A stretch of DNA of 45,401 nt from an uncultured Flavonifractor sp. (lineage in GTDB: Bacteria; Bacillota; Clostridia; Oscillospirales; Oscillospiraceae): NCBI GenBank assembly GCA_947384055.1, contig CANDFO010000014.1, forward strand, positions 1 to 45,401, read 5' to 3'. The notes under the pieces were generated by a model that worked only from the letters and a program-made list of their open reading frames with translations, ran no database searches and had not been told where the DNA came from. Shown piece by piece: positions 7,271 to 15,715 of this stretch; within the stretch, counting starts at the first letter, position 1, and each line of letters opens with the position of its first letter. The position numbers and the translations under genes are program-made.

Positions 7271-9388
7271 ATGTCCAAGGAGCAAAAGTGCAGACAAAAA
7301 ATCCTGATCGCAGACGATTCTGAGATGAACCGTTCCATTCTTACGGATATGCTGGAAGAAGAATTTGATATCATTGAGGCGGAAAACGGTCTGGAGGCCG
7401 TCTCCATCCTGCAGCGGGGCGCCGACGAGCTGTCGCTGGTTCTGCTGGATATTGTAATGCCGGAGATGGACGGCTTTGAGGTGCTGATGGTGATGAATCA
7501 GCGCCGCTGGATTGAGGATGTCCCGGTCATTATGATCTCCTCAGAGACCCGCTCCTCCCAGATCGAACGGGCCTACAAGCTGGGGATTACCGACTTTATC
7601 AGCCGCCCCTTTGACGCGCTGATCGTCCACCGCCGGGTGGTCAACACCATTCTGCTGTATGCCAAGCAGAAAAAGCTGATAGGTCTGGTGGAGGAGCAGA
7701 TCTATCAGAAGGAGCGCCACGGCAACCTGATGATTGAGATTCTCAGCCACATTGTGGAGTTCCGCAACGGTGAGAGCGGAATGCACGTGCGCAATGTGCG
7801 CACGCTGACGGAGCTGCTGCTGCGGCACCTGGTCCAGCGCAACAGCCGTTACCAGCTTACTCCCATGGAGATATCCATTATAAGCACAGCCTCCGCCCTC
7901 CACGATATCGGAAAAATTGCCATTGACGAGGCCATTCTCAACAAGCCCGGCAAATTTACCGACGAGGAATTTGCCGTCATGAAAACCCACACCACCATCG
8001 GCGCCAAGATGCTGGAGGAGATGGTCATGTACCGGGACGAGCCTCTGGTCCGGGCCGCCCATGACATTGCCCGCTGGCATCACGAGCGGTACAACGGCCG
8101 GGGCTATCCGGACGGGCTGGTGGGGGACGCCATTCCCATCTCCGCCCAGGTCGTGGCCATGGCCGACGTGTATGACGCCCTGACCAGCGAGCGGGTATAC
8201 AAAAAGGCCATCCCCCACGAGCAGGCCATTCTGATGATTCTGGAGGGGAAGTGCGGGGTGTTCAACCCGGAGCTGCTGGAGTGCCTCATCGCCGTGGCGG
8301 ACAGCATCCAGGACGAGGCCAACAACCTCAACTCCGAGGAGGTAAACCGCCGGAGTATTCAGACCATTACCCAGGAAATGCTCCAGCACGAGGACCTTAC
8401 CGCCTCCGAGCGCACGCTGGAGCTGCTGGAGCACGAGCGGATGAAGTATAACTTCTTCGCCGCCCTCACTCAGGAGATTCAGTTTGAGTATAACCTGACC
8501 CCGCCCATGCTCACCCTCTCCAACTGGGGGTCCAACCGCCTGGGCCTGGGGGAGGTGGTCATGGACCCGCTCCACGATGAGAAGGTGCTGGCCATCCTGA
8601 ACCAGGACCATCTGCGGGAGCTGACCGCCGCCCTCCACAGCACCACCCCCAAAAAGCCGATGGTCACGCAGGACTGCTCCGTTCGTCTCAACGGGGAAGA
8701 GCGCTGGTTTCGGGTGATCGCCCGGGCCACCTGGTCCTCGGAGGAGCCCCCCCGGTACACCGGCTGTATCGGCAAGGCCATGGACATCCACGACTCCCAC
8801 ATGAAGCTCAACGCCTTGGAGCGGCAGGCCGCTCACGACGCCCTCACAGGCCTGCTCAACCACGCCTATGCCAAGCTGCGCATCGCGGAACGCCTGAAGG
8901 AACGGCCGGAGGGCAAATACGCCCTGGTTATCTTTGACCTGGACCACTTCAAGTCCGCCAACGACACTTATGGTCATATTTTTGGCGACCAGGTGCTGAA
9001 GTACACGGCGGAACGCCTTCAGAGCAGCATCCGCACCGGGGATATCGCGGCGCGGGCAGGGGGGGACGAATTCCTGATCTTCCTGGAGTACGAGAGCGAC
9101 CTGACCCATATTATCCAGCGTATTTTCCAATTCCTGTGCGGGCAGTATGAGGATTTCAAAATTTCTGTGAGCATGGGCGTGGCCCAGACAGAGATTGTGG
9201 GCACCGAATACGCCGAGCTGTTCCACGCGGCGGACCAGGCTCTCTACACCGTAAAGCGGTCGAGCCGGGGTCAGTTCAAGTTCTATGACGACAGCATGAA
9301 GCAGATGCTCTCGGTCATCTCTCCTATCGACCAGGGCACGGAGAGCGCCGCTTCCCAAACCACACGAAAAGGAGACGAACATACATGA
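7271..9388 (+). CDS. Response regulator with HD-GYP, PAS-like and GGDEF domains
   Basis: 705 residues from ATG 7271, chosen because GAGGAGGAAGGAG lies just upstream; an in-frame ATG at 7124 lies at the promoter and has no ribosome site. Receiver domain about 10-128 with phospho-acceptor Asp60 (LLDIVMPEMDG). HD-GYP phosphodiesterase domain about 145-350 with HD at 211-212, HHERYNGRGYP at 270-280. A PAS-like region about 395-505, then a diguanylate cyclase domain about 515-680 with intact GGDEF at 597-601 and an I-site RTGD at 588-591. It therefore has motifs for both making and breaking c-di-GMP, gated by phosphorylation. The product-inhibition site suggests feedback. Overlaps the Hpt gene by 4 bp. 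Confidence 0.93.
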   Translation: MSKEQKCRQKILIADDSEMNRSILTDMLEEEFDIIEAENGLEAVSILQRGADELSLVLLDIVMPEMDGFEVLMVMNQRRWIEDVPVIMISSETRSSQIERAYKLGITDFISRPFDALIVHRRVVNTILLYAKQKKLIGLVEEQIYQKERHGNLMIEILSHIVEFRNGESGMHVRNVRTLTELLLRHLVQRNSRYQLTPMEISIISTASALHDIGKIAIDEAILNKPGKFTDEEFAVMKTHTTIGAKMLEEMVMYRDEPLVRAAHDIARWHHERYNGRGYPDGLVGDAIPISAQVVAMADVYDALTSERVYKKAIPHEQAILMILEGKCGVFNPELLECLIAVADSIQDEANNLNSEEVNRRSIQTITQEMLQHEDLTASERTLELLEHERMKYNFFAALTQEIQFEYNLTPPMLTLSNWGSNRLGLGEVVMDPLHDEKVLAILNQDHLRELTAALHSTTPKKPMVTQDCSVRLNGEERWFRVIARATWSSEEPPRYTGCIGKAMDIHDSHMKLNALERQAAHDALTGLLNHAYAKLRIAERLKERPEGKYALVIFDLDHFKSANDTYGHIFGDQVLKYTAERLQSSIRTGDIAARAGGDEFLIFLEYESDLTHIIQRIFQFLCGQYEDFKISVSMGVAQTEIVGTEYAELFHAADQALYTVKRSSRGQFKFYDDSMKQMLSVISPIDQGTESAASQTTRKGDEHT

Positions 9389-9747
9389 CTTTGCAGGAGT
9401 GTTACGCGGCCCTGGGCGGCGACTATGAAGAGGTGCTGGGCCGGCTGCGCAGCGAGCGGTTGATTCAAAAATTTTTATTGAAGTTCCCGGCTGACCCCAG
9501 TTATGACCTTCTGACCCGCTCCATGGACGCCCAGGACTACAGTGAGGCCTTTCGGGCCGCCCATACCATCAAAGGCGTGTGCCAGAACCTGGCCTTCACC
9601 GCGCTGTACCAGTCCAGCTGTCAGCTCAGCGAGGCCCTGCGCAACGGTTATTCTCCGGAGGCCCCCGCCCTGACGGAGCAGGTGGGCAAAGACTACCGCC
9701 GGACGGTGGATGCCATACGCAGCTTTCAGGAGGCGAACGGAGGATGA
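9385..9747 (+). CDS. Hpt-domain phosphotransfer protein
   Basis: A 120-residue stand-alone histidine phosphotransfer protein. The conserved AAHTIKGVCQNL places the phospho-accepting histidine at residue 60, in an all-helical four-helix-bundle-like sequence of normal length. Its ATG overlaps the TGA of the upstream regulator, and its TGA overlaps the ATG of the kinase downstream. This coupling strongly suggests it shuttles phosphate between the hybrid kinase and the receiver of the GGDEF/HD-GYP protein. Cytoplasmic; no membrane segment. Confidence 0.92.
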   Translation: MTLQECYAALGGDYEEVLGRLRSERLIQKFLLKFPADPSYDLLTRSMDAQDYSEAFRAAHTIKGVCQNLAFTALYQSSCQLSEALRNGYSPEAPALTEQVGKDYRRTVDAIRSFQEANGG

Positions 9748-12311
9748 AGAGCCAGGAGAGCAGGAACACCCGGTTTCTGATCACCAGCATGGTGCTGGTG
9801 GCTCTGCTGAGTGTGTTCATTTTCGGTTTTCTGGCCTTCTACATGAACCGCAAAAGCGCGGATACCATCAGTCAGGTGGGCAGCATCTACATGACCGGAA
9901 TGGGGGAACAGATCTCCGAGCATTTTGCCACTACCATTGAGCTGCGCCTGTCCCAGGTGGAGGCTCTGGTGGAGACGATCCCCCCCGGCAGCACCAGCCA
10001 TGACAAGCTGCGGGAACGCCTGGCCAGCGCCGCTCAGGTCCGGGGATTTGAAGCCCTGGCTTTCTACTCCATAGACGGTGAATTTGAGATGATCTACGGC
10101 AGAGAATCGGTTCTGGTGGATTCCACCCCGTTTCTGTCCTCTCTGAACGCCGGGGAGAAAAAGGTGGCGGTAGGCAACACCCCCGACGGGGAAAAGGTGA
10201 TTCTGCTGGGCGTCTCCACCACTTATAACATGGAGAACGGCCGGCCCTGCACCGCGCTGGTGGCCACGCTTCCCGCCTCTTACATTGGAGAGACCCTGTC
10301 TCTCTATGATGACGAGGATTCTCACTCTCTGGTCTATTCCCATATCATCCGGCGCGACGGCAGCTTTGTCATCCGCAGCGGGGACGCCTTCCGGGACAAC
10401 TACTTTGACCGTATTCAGGCTCTGTTTGAACAGGAGGGGGCCAGCGGTGAGCAGTATATCCGGGATATGGAGCAGGCCATGGCCTCCGGAAAGGACTACA
10501 GCTCGGTGCTCCAGTTCGGCCGTGAGCGGCGTCACCTGTACTGCACCCGCCTGCAATACTCGGAGTGGTATCTGGTTACGGTTATGCCCTACGGCAAGCT
10601 GGACGAGGTGGTCAATGACCTGAGCCGCCAGTGGCTGTATTTGGTTTTCGCCGGATGCGCCGTGGTGCTGGGGGCTGTTCTGGTTGCGTTCAGCCGCTAT
10701 TTCAAGCTGCTGAAAATCCAGATGAAGGACCTGGAGGAGGCCCGCCGGACAGCGGAGTCCGCCAACAAAGCCAAGAGCGAATTTTTGTCCAACATGAGCC
10801 ACGATATCCGCACGCCTATGAACGCCATTGTGGGCATGACGGCAATTGCAACCGCCAACATCGACGACCGGAATCAGGTTCAGCACTGCCTGAGAAAGAT
10901 CACCCTGTCCAGCAAGCATCTGCTGGGTCTGATCAACGACGTGCTGGACATGTCCAAAATCGAGAGCGGCAAGATGACGCTGAACATGGACCTGGTCTCC
11001 CTGCGGGAGCTGATGGACGGCATTGTCAGCATCGTGCAGCCCCAGGTCCGCGCCAAAAAGCAGCAGTTTGACGTCTTTATCCACGACATTGAGGCGGAAA
11101 ATGTCTGCTGTGACAGTGTGCGCCTGAATCAGGTCCTTCTGAACTTTCTGTCCAACGCTGTAAAGTTTACGCCGGACGGGGGAACCATCCACGTCTCTCT
11201 CTACGAGGAGGCCTCCGCAAAGGGTCCGAATTTTGTCCAGGTCCACCTTATTGTGAAGGATAACGGCATCGGCATGTCGGCGGATTTCAAGGATAAAATC
11301 TTTGACTCCTTCGCCCGAGAGGACAGTATGCGGGTCCACAAAACCGAGGGCACCGGCCTGGGCATGGCCATCTCCAAGTATATTGTGGACGCCATGGGCG
11401 GCACCATTGAGGTTGAGAGCGAGCTTGGCAAGGGCAGTGAGTTCCATGTGACCCTGGACCTGGAGATAGCGGAGGTCCAGGAGACGGATATGATTCTGCC
11501 GGACTGGAAAATGCTGGTGGTGGATGACGACAAGCTCCTGTGCGAGAGCACGGTGGCCTCGCTGAAGTCCATCGGTGTCAAGGCTGAGTGGACCTTGGAC
11601 GGCGAGGCCGCCGTTCAGATGGTGGAGGAGCACCACCAGCGCCATGACGATTACCAGATTATCCTGCTGGACTGGAAGCTGCCCGGCATGGACGGAATTG
11701 CCACCGCGCGGATTATCCGCCAAAAGCTGGGGAATGACGTGCCGATCCTTCTCATCTCCGCCTACGACTGGAGCGAGATTGAGCAGAGCGCTCACGAGGC
11801 GGGGGTAAGCGGCTTTATCTCCAAGCCTCTGTTCAAGTCTACCCTGTACTACGGGCTGCGGCAGTACGCCGGGGAGAGCAGCGAGCCGGTGGAGCACACC
11901 CAGGCGGAGCATTTGGACCTCCACGGCAGGCACATCCTGCTGGCCGAGGACAACGAGCTCAACTGGGAGATTGCCTCCGATCTGCTCTCTGAAATGGGTC
12001 TGGTACTGGACTGGGCTGAAAACGGCCAGATCTGTGTCAACATGTTCAAGGACTCCCCGGTGGGCTTTTACGATGCGGTGCTGATGGATATCCGCATGCC
12101 CATTATGACGGGCTATGAGGCAGCTACCGCCATCCGCGGCCTGGACCGGGCGGACGCCAATGTCCCCATCATTGCCATGACTGCCGACGCCTTTTCCGAG
12201 GACATCAAGAAATGTCTGGAACACGGTATGAACGCCCATATCGCCAAGCCCATTGACATACGCGAGGTGGCCAGGCTTTTGGAAAAGTACATCAACTGTG
12301 AACACGAATAG
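9744..12311 (+). CDS. Hybrid sensor histidine kinase with two receiver domains
   Basis: 855 residues from ATG 9744, which overlaps the Hpt stop and follows CGGAGG. Transmembrane helix about 12-34, an extracellular sensor of about 255 residues (Cache-like in position and size), a second membrane helix about 296-316, then a coiled linker. HisKA with phospho-histidine 353 (SNMSHDIRTPMNAIVGM), HATPase with N-box NQVLLNFLSNAVKF and G-boxes DNGIGM and GTGLGMA, receiver 1 about 590-705 (Asp643) and receiver 2 about 730-850 (Asp782). The Hpt it needs is encoded immediately upstream, completing a His-Asp-His-Asp relay. The signal sensed cannot be read from sequence. Confidence 0.92.
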   Translation: MKSQESRNTRFLITSMVLVALLSVFIFGFLAFYMNRKSADTISQVGSIYMTGMGEQISEHFATTIELRLSQVEALVETIPPGSTSHDKLRERLASAAQVRGFEALAFYSIDGEFEMIYGRESVLVDSTPFLSSLNAGEKKVAVGNTPDGEKVILLGVSTTYNMENGRPCTALVATLPASYIGETLSLYDDEDSHSLVYSHIIRRDGSFVIRSGDAFRDNYFDRIQALFEQEGASGEQYIRDMEQAMASGKDYSSVLQFGRERRHLYCTRLQYSEWYLVTVMPYGKLDEVVNDLSRQWLYLVFAGCAVVLGAVLVAFSRYFKLLKIQMKDLEEARRTAESANKAKSEFLSNMSHDIRTPMNAIVGMTAIATANIDDRNQVQHCLRKITLSSKHLLGLINDVLDMSKIESGKMTLNMDLVSLRELMDGIVSIVQPQVRAKKQQFDVFIHDIEAENVCCDSVRLNQVLLNFLSNAVKFTPDGGTIHVSLYEEASAKGPNFVQVHLIVKDNGIGMSADFKDKIFDSFAREDSMRVHKTEGTGLGMAISKYIVDAMGGTIEVESELGKGSEFHVTLDLEIAEVQETDMILPDWKMLVVDDDKLLCESTVASLKSIGVKAEWTLDGEAAVQMVEEHHQRHDDYQIILLDWKLPGMDGIATARIIRQKLGNDVPILLISAYDWSEIEQSAHEAGVSGFISKPLFKSTLYYGLRQYAGESSEPVEHTQAEHLDLHGRHILLAEDNELNWEIASDLLSEMGLVLDWAENGQICVNMFKDSPVGFYDAVLMDIRMPIMTGYEAATAIRGLDRADANVPIIAMTADAFSEDIKKCLEHGMNAHIAKPIDIREVARLLEKYINCEHE

Positions 12312-12320
12312 GGTGAAAAC

Positions 12321-12366
12321 AACCGGCCCGGCTGACCGCAGTGGTCAGCCGGGCCGGTTCCGTTTT
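12321..12366. terminator. Shared terminator between convergent operons
   Basis: A 17-bp perfect stem (12321-12337 with 12343-12359) around GCAGT, followed on the plus side by CCGTTTTG. It lies between the convergent kinase and P-type ATPase genes and can serve both. Confidence 0.8.
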
Positions 12367-12398
12367 GTTGAAAAGGGCCAAGGCTTTTCTCGGCGGGC

Positions 12399-14273
12399 TC
12401 AGCCGGCATCCGCGGCCTGAACGCCCGCGCTTTTTGTCTTCAACGCCCGCATGGAATTTAAAATCGCAATGACGGACACACCTACGTCGGCAAAAACCGC
12501 CTCCCACATGGTGGAGATACCCAAGGCGCTGAGGATCAGCACCAGGGCCTTCACCCCCAGGGCAAAGACGATGTTCTGCCGGACGATCCCCAGTGTCCGG
12601 CGGGCGATGGCAATGGCGTCGGCCAGCTTGGAGGGCTTGTCGTCCATCAGCACTACGTCAGCGGCTTCAATGGCGGCATCGGAGCCCAGAGCGCCCATGG
12701 CAATGCCGATATCCGCCCGGGAGAGCACCGGAGCATCGTTGATGCCGTCGCCCACAAAGGCCAGGCTACCCCTGGGGGACAGCTCACCCAGCAGGGCCTC
12801 CACCCGCTCCACCTTGTCGGCAGGCAGCAGCTGGGTGTAGACCTGGTCCAGCCCCAGCCCGGCGGCCACAGACTCGCCAACGGCGGCGGCGTCCCCGGTA
12901 AGCATGACGGTCTGCTTGACACCCAGCGCTTTGAGGGCGGCCACCGCCTGTCCCGCGTCCTCCTTGACCTGATCGGAAATGATGATGTGTCCGGCATAGG
13001 TTCCGTCCACCGCCACATGGACGGTGGTTCCCACCCGGTGGCAGGGGTGCCACCGGACCCCCAGCTCCTCCATCAATTTGTCGTTTCCCGCGCAGATGAT
13101 TTTTCCGTCCACCGCCGCCCGGACACCCCGGCCGGACAGCTCCTCCACATCGGAGACCCGCTCCAGCTCCAGAGGCGTGCCATAGGCCTCTTTCAGGGAG
13201 CGGGAGATGGGATGGTCGGAGTAGGACTCCGCCAGAGCCGCCAGCTCCAGCAGCGTTTCCTCCGGCCACTGCTCCGGGTGAATGGCTGTGACCTGAAAAA
13301 CCCCTTTGGTGAGCGTTCCGGTCTTGTCAAATACCACGGTCTCCGTACGGGCCAGCACCTCCAGGTAGCTGCCGCCCTTCACCAGAATCCCCTGCTTAGA
13401 GGCCCCGCCGATCCCTCCGAAAAAGGACAGCGGCACCGAGATTACCAAGGCGCAGGGGCAGGACACCACCAGAAAGTTCAGGGCCCGTGTCACGGCGTCC
13501 TCCCACTCCCATCCCAGGAAGAGGGGCGGCGCCAGCGCCAGCACCGCGGCGGCCAGAACTACGGCCGGGGTATAATACCGGGCAAATTTGGTGATGAAAT
13601 TCTCCGCTTTGGCCTTCTTCGCGGTGGAATTCTCCACCAGATCCAGGATTTTAGAGACGGTAGACTCCTCAAAGGGCTTTGTGACCCGCACCCGCAGCAG
13701 GCCGGACAGATTCACACAGCCGGAGACCACCCCGTCCCCCGGCTGAACGGAGCGAGGCAGAGATTCGCCGGTCAGGGCGGCGGTATCCAGTGTGGAGGCC
13801 CCCTCCGTCACTGTGCCGTCCAGGGGGATGCGCTCCCCGGCCTTCACCAGGATGATGTCTCCCACAGACACCTCCTCCGGGTCCACCTGCCGGAGCTGCC
13901 CGTCCTCCTCAAGGTTGGCCCAGTCGGGGCGGATATCCATCAGGGATGAGATGGACTTGCGGGACTGGTCCACTGCATAGCTCTGAAAGAGCTCCCCCAC
14001 CTGATAAAAGAGCATCACAAAGACTGCTTCCGGAAACTCTCCCACCCAGAGGGCCCCCACCGTGGCCAGGGCCATCAGAAAATTTTCGTCAAAAATCTGC
14101 CCGTGGGCAATGTTGCGCACCGCCCGCCACAGCACATCCCAGCCAATGACGGCATAGGGGAGCAGAAAGACCGCCAGCCGGACCCAGCCCTCCAGGGGCA
14201 GCAACGCCGCCAGAATCAGCAGCGCGGCGCTGGCCAAAATGCGGCAGAGCGTCCTCTTTTGCTTTTTTGACAT
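12399..14273 (-). CDS. cadA: Heavy-metal P1B-type ATPase (Cd/Zn/Co exporter type)
   Basis: A 624-residue membrane ATPase that pumps a soft divalent metal at the cost of ATP. Visible are the actuator motif TGES (about 168), the metal-site motif SCPCALV (CPC at 272-274), the phosphorylation motif DKTGTLTKG (Asp316), the nucleotide-domain SDHPIS motif and GDGINDAP. The amino-terminal heavy-metal-associated domain usual in the family is missing; a separate HMA protein is encoded two genes upstream. CPC with its carboxy-terminal membrane part favours Zn/Cd (P1B-2) over Cu, but the substrate is inferred. Last gene of the arsR operon, 3 nt after the methyltransferase. Confidence 0.9.
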   Translation of the reverse strand: MSKKQKRTLCRILASAALLILAALLPLEGWVRLAVFLLPYAVIGWDVLWRAVRNIAHGQIFDENFLMALATVGALWVGEFPEAVFVMLFYQVGELFQSYAVDQSRKSISSLMDIRPDWANLEEDGQLRQVDPEEVSVGDIILVKAGERIPLDGTVTEGASTLDTAALTGESLPRSVQPGDGVVSGCVNLSGLLRVRVTKPFEESTVSKILDLVENSTAKKAKAENFITKFARYYTPAVVLAAAVLALAPPLFLGWEWEDAVTRALNFLVVSCPCALVISVPLSFFGGIGGASKQGILVKGGSYLEVLARTETVVFDKTGTLTKGVFQVTAIHPEQWPEETLLELAALAESYSDHPISRSLKEAYGTPLELERVSDVEELSGRGVRAAVDGKIICAGNDKLMEELGVRWHPCHRVGTTVHVAVDGTYAGHIIISDQVKEDAGQAVAALKALGVKQTVMLTGDAAAVGESVAAGLGLDQVYTQLLPADKVERVEALLGELSPRGSLAFVGDGINDAPVLSRADIGIAMGALGSDAAIEAADVVLMDDKPSKLADAIAIARRTLGIVRQNIVFALGVKALVLILSALGISTMWEAVFADVGVSVIAILNSMRALKTKSAGVQAADAG

Positions 14274-14276
14274 AGC

Positions 14277-14897
14277 TCACTCACTCCACTCCGATTTATT
14301 CGCAGCTGCAAACCCTACAGGCAGGCATCCGGGAATACGCTCCACCTGGGCGCTGAGGCCGCAGCTGCAGAGAAAGGCGGCATAGCTCTCCCTCGTAAAC
14401 CGGCGGCAGGGCCGGAAGCCCAGCAGCCGCCAGAGGGCGAGTATCCCCCGGAAGAGGGGGGAGGCCTCCCCCTGTAAATAAGTAGGCAGAAGCAGCAGGC
14501 CCCCGGGGGCTGTCGCCCGCCACAGCGCCGCCACCGCTCGCTCCGGCTCCGGAAGCAGGTGGAGCACATTGGCGGCAATGACCACCTGCCAGCCGCCGTC
14601 CCGCTCGGGCAGTGCGGTCAGGTCCCGGCGGGCAAAACGGATATTGCGCGCACCCTGCCGCTGTGCCTTTGCCGCAGCCCGGTCCAGCATGGGCTGGGAC
14701 AGGTCGGTGCACAGCACCAGTCCGGCCCGCTCGGCCGCCGCCAGAGAAAAGGCTCCCGTCCCGGCGGCGCAGTCCAGCACAGAGGCTCCCGCCGGAATCA
14801 GCCCGGCAGCCCGGCGGACAGCGGCCTCCGCCGCCGGGCTGATGCGCTGCGTCAGGTCGTACACCCCCGCCGTACGGTCCCAGAAGCACCCGGCCAT
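14277..14897 (-). CDS. Class I SAM-dependent methyltransferase in a metal operon
   Basis: About 206 residues, read from ATG 14897, two bases after the HMA stop; a TTG at 14903 overlapping that stop is the alternative. The SAM-binding motif I is SVLDCAAGTGAFSL, motif II has the acidic CTDLS, and later motifs read ANVLHLLPEPERAV and APGGLLLLPTY, as in UbiE/ArsM-like enzymes. Several cysteines (a CSC cluster, plus others) are present, but I cannot establish the three-cysteine set of ArsM. It is flanked by metal-handling genes on the same transcript, so methylation of a metal, metalloid or a metal-stress target is plausible but unproven. Confidence 0.8.
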   Translation of the reverse strand: MAGCFWDRTAGVYDLTQRISPAAEAAVRRAAGLIPAGASVLDCAAGTGAFSLAAAERAGLVLCTDLSQPMLDRAAAKAQRQGARNIRFARRDLTALPERDGGWQVVIAANVLHLLPEPERAVAALWRATAPGGLLLLPTYLQGEASPLFRGILALWRLLGFRPCRRFTRESYAAFLCSCGLSAQVERIPGCLPVGFAAANKSEWSE

Positions 14898-14899
14898 GC

Positions 14900-15118
14900 T
14901 CAAATTACGATGGTACAGTCGGGTTCTACCCGTTTGCAGGCCTTTACCGCCTCCTGTAGGATTGCGTCAAAGCGGCCGTCCTCCGCGTCCAGGGTGAGCT
15001 TCTGGGTCATAAAGCTGACGGTGCAGTCGTTGACGCCCGGGATGCGGCGGATGGCCTCCTCCATCTTGGCGGCGCAGTTGGCGCAGTCCAGATCCACGAG
15101 TTTAAAGCGTTTTTTCAT
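14900..15118 (-). CDS. HMA-domain metal-binding protein
   Basis: A 72-residue single heavy-metal-associated domain. The motif VDLDCANCAAKMEEAI has the CxxC pair that binds a soft metal ion, followed by the IPGVNDCTVSFMTQKL beta-alpha-beta pattern. AAAGGAG lies upstream of the start; ATG at 15118 is preferred, with an in-frame GTG at 15121. The protein appears to be the detached metal-binding domain of the ATPase encoded two genes downstream and could deliver metal to it. Confidence 0.88.
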   Translation of the reverse strand: MKKRFKLVDLDCANCAAKMEEAIRRIPGVNDCTVSFMTQKLTLDAEDGRFDAILQEAVKACKRVEPDCTIVI

Positions 15119-15189
15119 CACAACCAGCTCCTTTTTCTATATTATAATAATGGGTTAACCGGGTATTTCCTTGCGGCAGGGCCGTGCGC

Positions 15190-15552
15190 CTACTCCATCA
15201 CGTGCTCCATACCCTGGTCGAAGATTGTCCTCACATGGGAATCGGCCAGGGAGTAGAACACGGTTTTTCCCTCCCTGCGGTACTTTACCAGCTTGCTCTG
15301 CTTGAGGGAGCGCAGCTGATGGGAAATGGCGGACTGGGTCATGCCCAGCAGCTGGGCGATGTCGCATACGCACATTTCTGATTCAAACAGCGCGTAGAGA
15401 ATCCTGATCCGGGTGGAATCCCCAAAAATTTTAAAGAGTTCCGCCAAGTCATACAGAATCTCCTCGTCGGGCATATTCTCATTGACCTGGTTTACAATTT
15501 CCTCATGGACGTGCATGTACTCACAGCGCTCACTGTCGCTCAGCTCGGCCAC
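15190..15552 (-). CDS. ArsR/SmtB-family metal-sensing repressor
   Basis: 120 residues from GTG 15552, preceded by a GGGGGG ribosome site. The winged-helix core (FKIFGDSTRIRILYALFESEMCVCDIAQLLGMTQSAISHQLRSLKQSKL) has the ExCVCD metal-binding motif in helix alpha3 typical of CadC/ArsR-like sensors, here MCVCDIA. Carboxy-terminal histidines and acidic residues (DSHVRTIFDQGMEH) could form an alpha5 site like that of SmtB/CzrA. It should repress its own operon through the palindrome at 15573-15596 and release it on metal binding. First gene of the operon; 71 nt separate it from the HMA gene. Confidence 0.9.
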   Translation of the reverse strand: MAELSDSERCEYMHVHEEIVNQVNENMPDEEILYDLAELFKIFGDSTRIRILYALFESEMCVCDIAQLLGMTQSAISHQLRSLKQSKLVKYRREGKTVFYSLADSHVRTIFDQGMEHVME

Positions 15553-15572
15553 AGGACATCCCCCCTTATTTT

Positions 15573-15596
15573 ATATATGAGCGATTGCTCATATAT
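15573..15596 (-). promoter_or_regulatory. ArsR-family operator
   Basis: Perfect 10-bp inverted repeat ATATATGAGC (15573-15582) and GCTCATATAT (15587-15596) around GATT. It lies immediately downstream of the -10 box, over the expected start site, in the position and form of CadC/SmtB-type operators. A weaker TGAACA-like half site follows near 15611. Confidence 0.85.
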
Positions 15597-15597
15597 T

Positions 15598-15625
15598 ATT
15601 ATATGCACGAATGAACAAATGTCAA
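15598..15625 (-). promoter_or_regulatory. Promoter of the metal operon
   Basis: On the minus strand TTGACA (15620-15625), a 16-nt spacer and TATAAT (15598-15603) give a consensus promoter overlapping the operator region. The 18 nt around and upstream of the -35 are identical to those at the tRNA-Gly promoter near 31314. Confidence 0.85.
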
Positions 15626-15662
15626 GCATAATTTTCAGGACTAGAGTCCAATGCGCGCAGAA

Positions 15663-15705
15663 GGGCGGGAGACCTGCCATGCACAGCAGGTTTCCCGCCC
15701 TTTTT
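15663..15705. terminator. Hairpin terminator downstream of the GLUG protein gene
   Basis: A 15-bp stem with one mismatch (15663-15677 with 15686-15700) stands 16 nt after the stop of the minus-strand surface-protein gene. The T-run is good on the plus strand (15701-15705) and weak on the minus strand. Confidence 0.55.
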
Positions 15706-15715
15706 ACGCATGTTT

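Noticed and set aside
9726..12305. An 859-codon minus-strand frame opposite the histidine kinase gene
   Set aside because: Shadow of the third-position GC bias; the plus strand has all kinase and receiver motifs.
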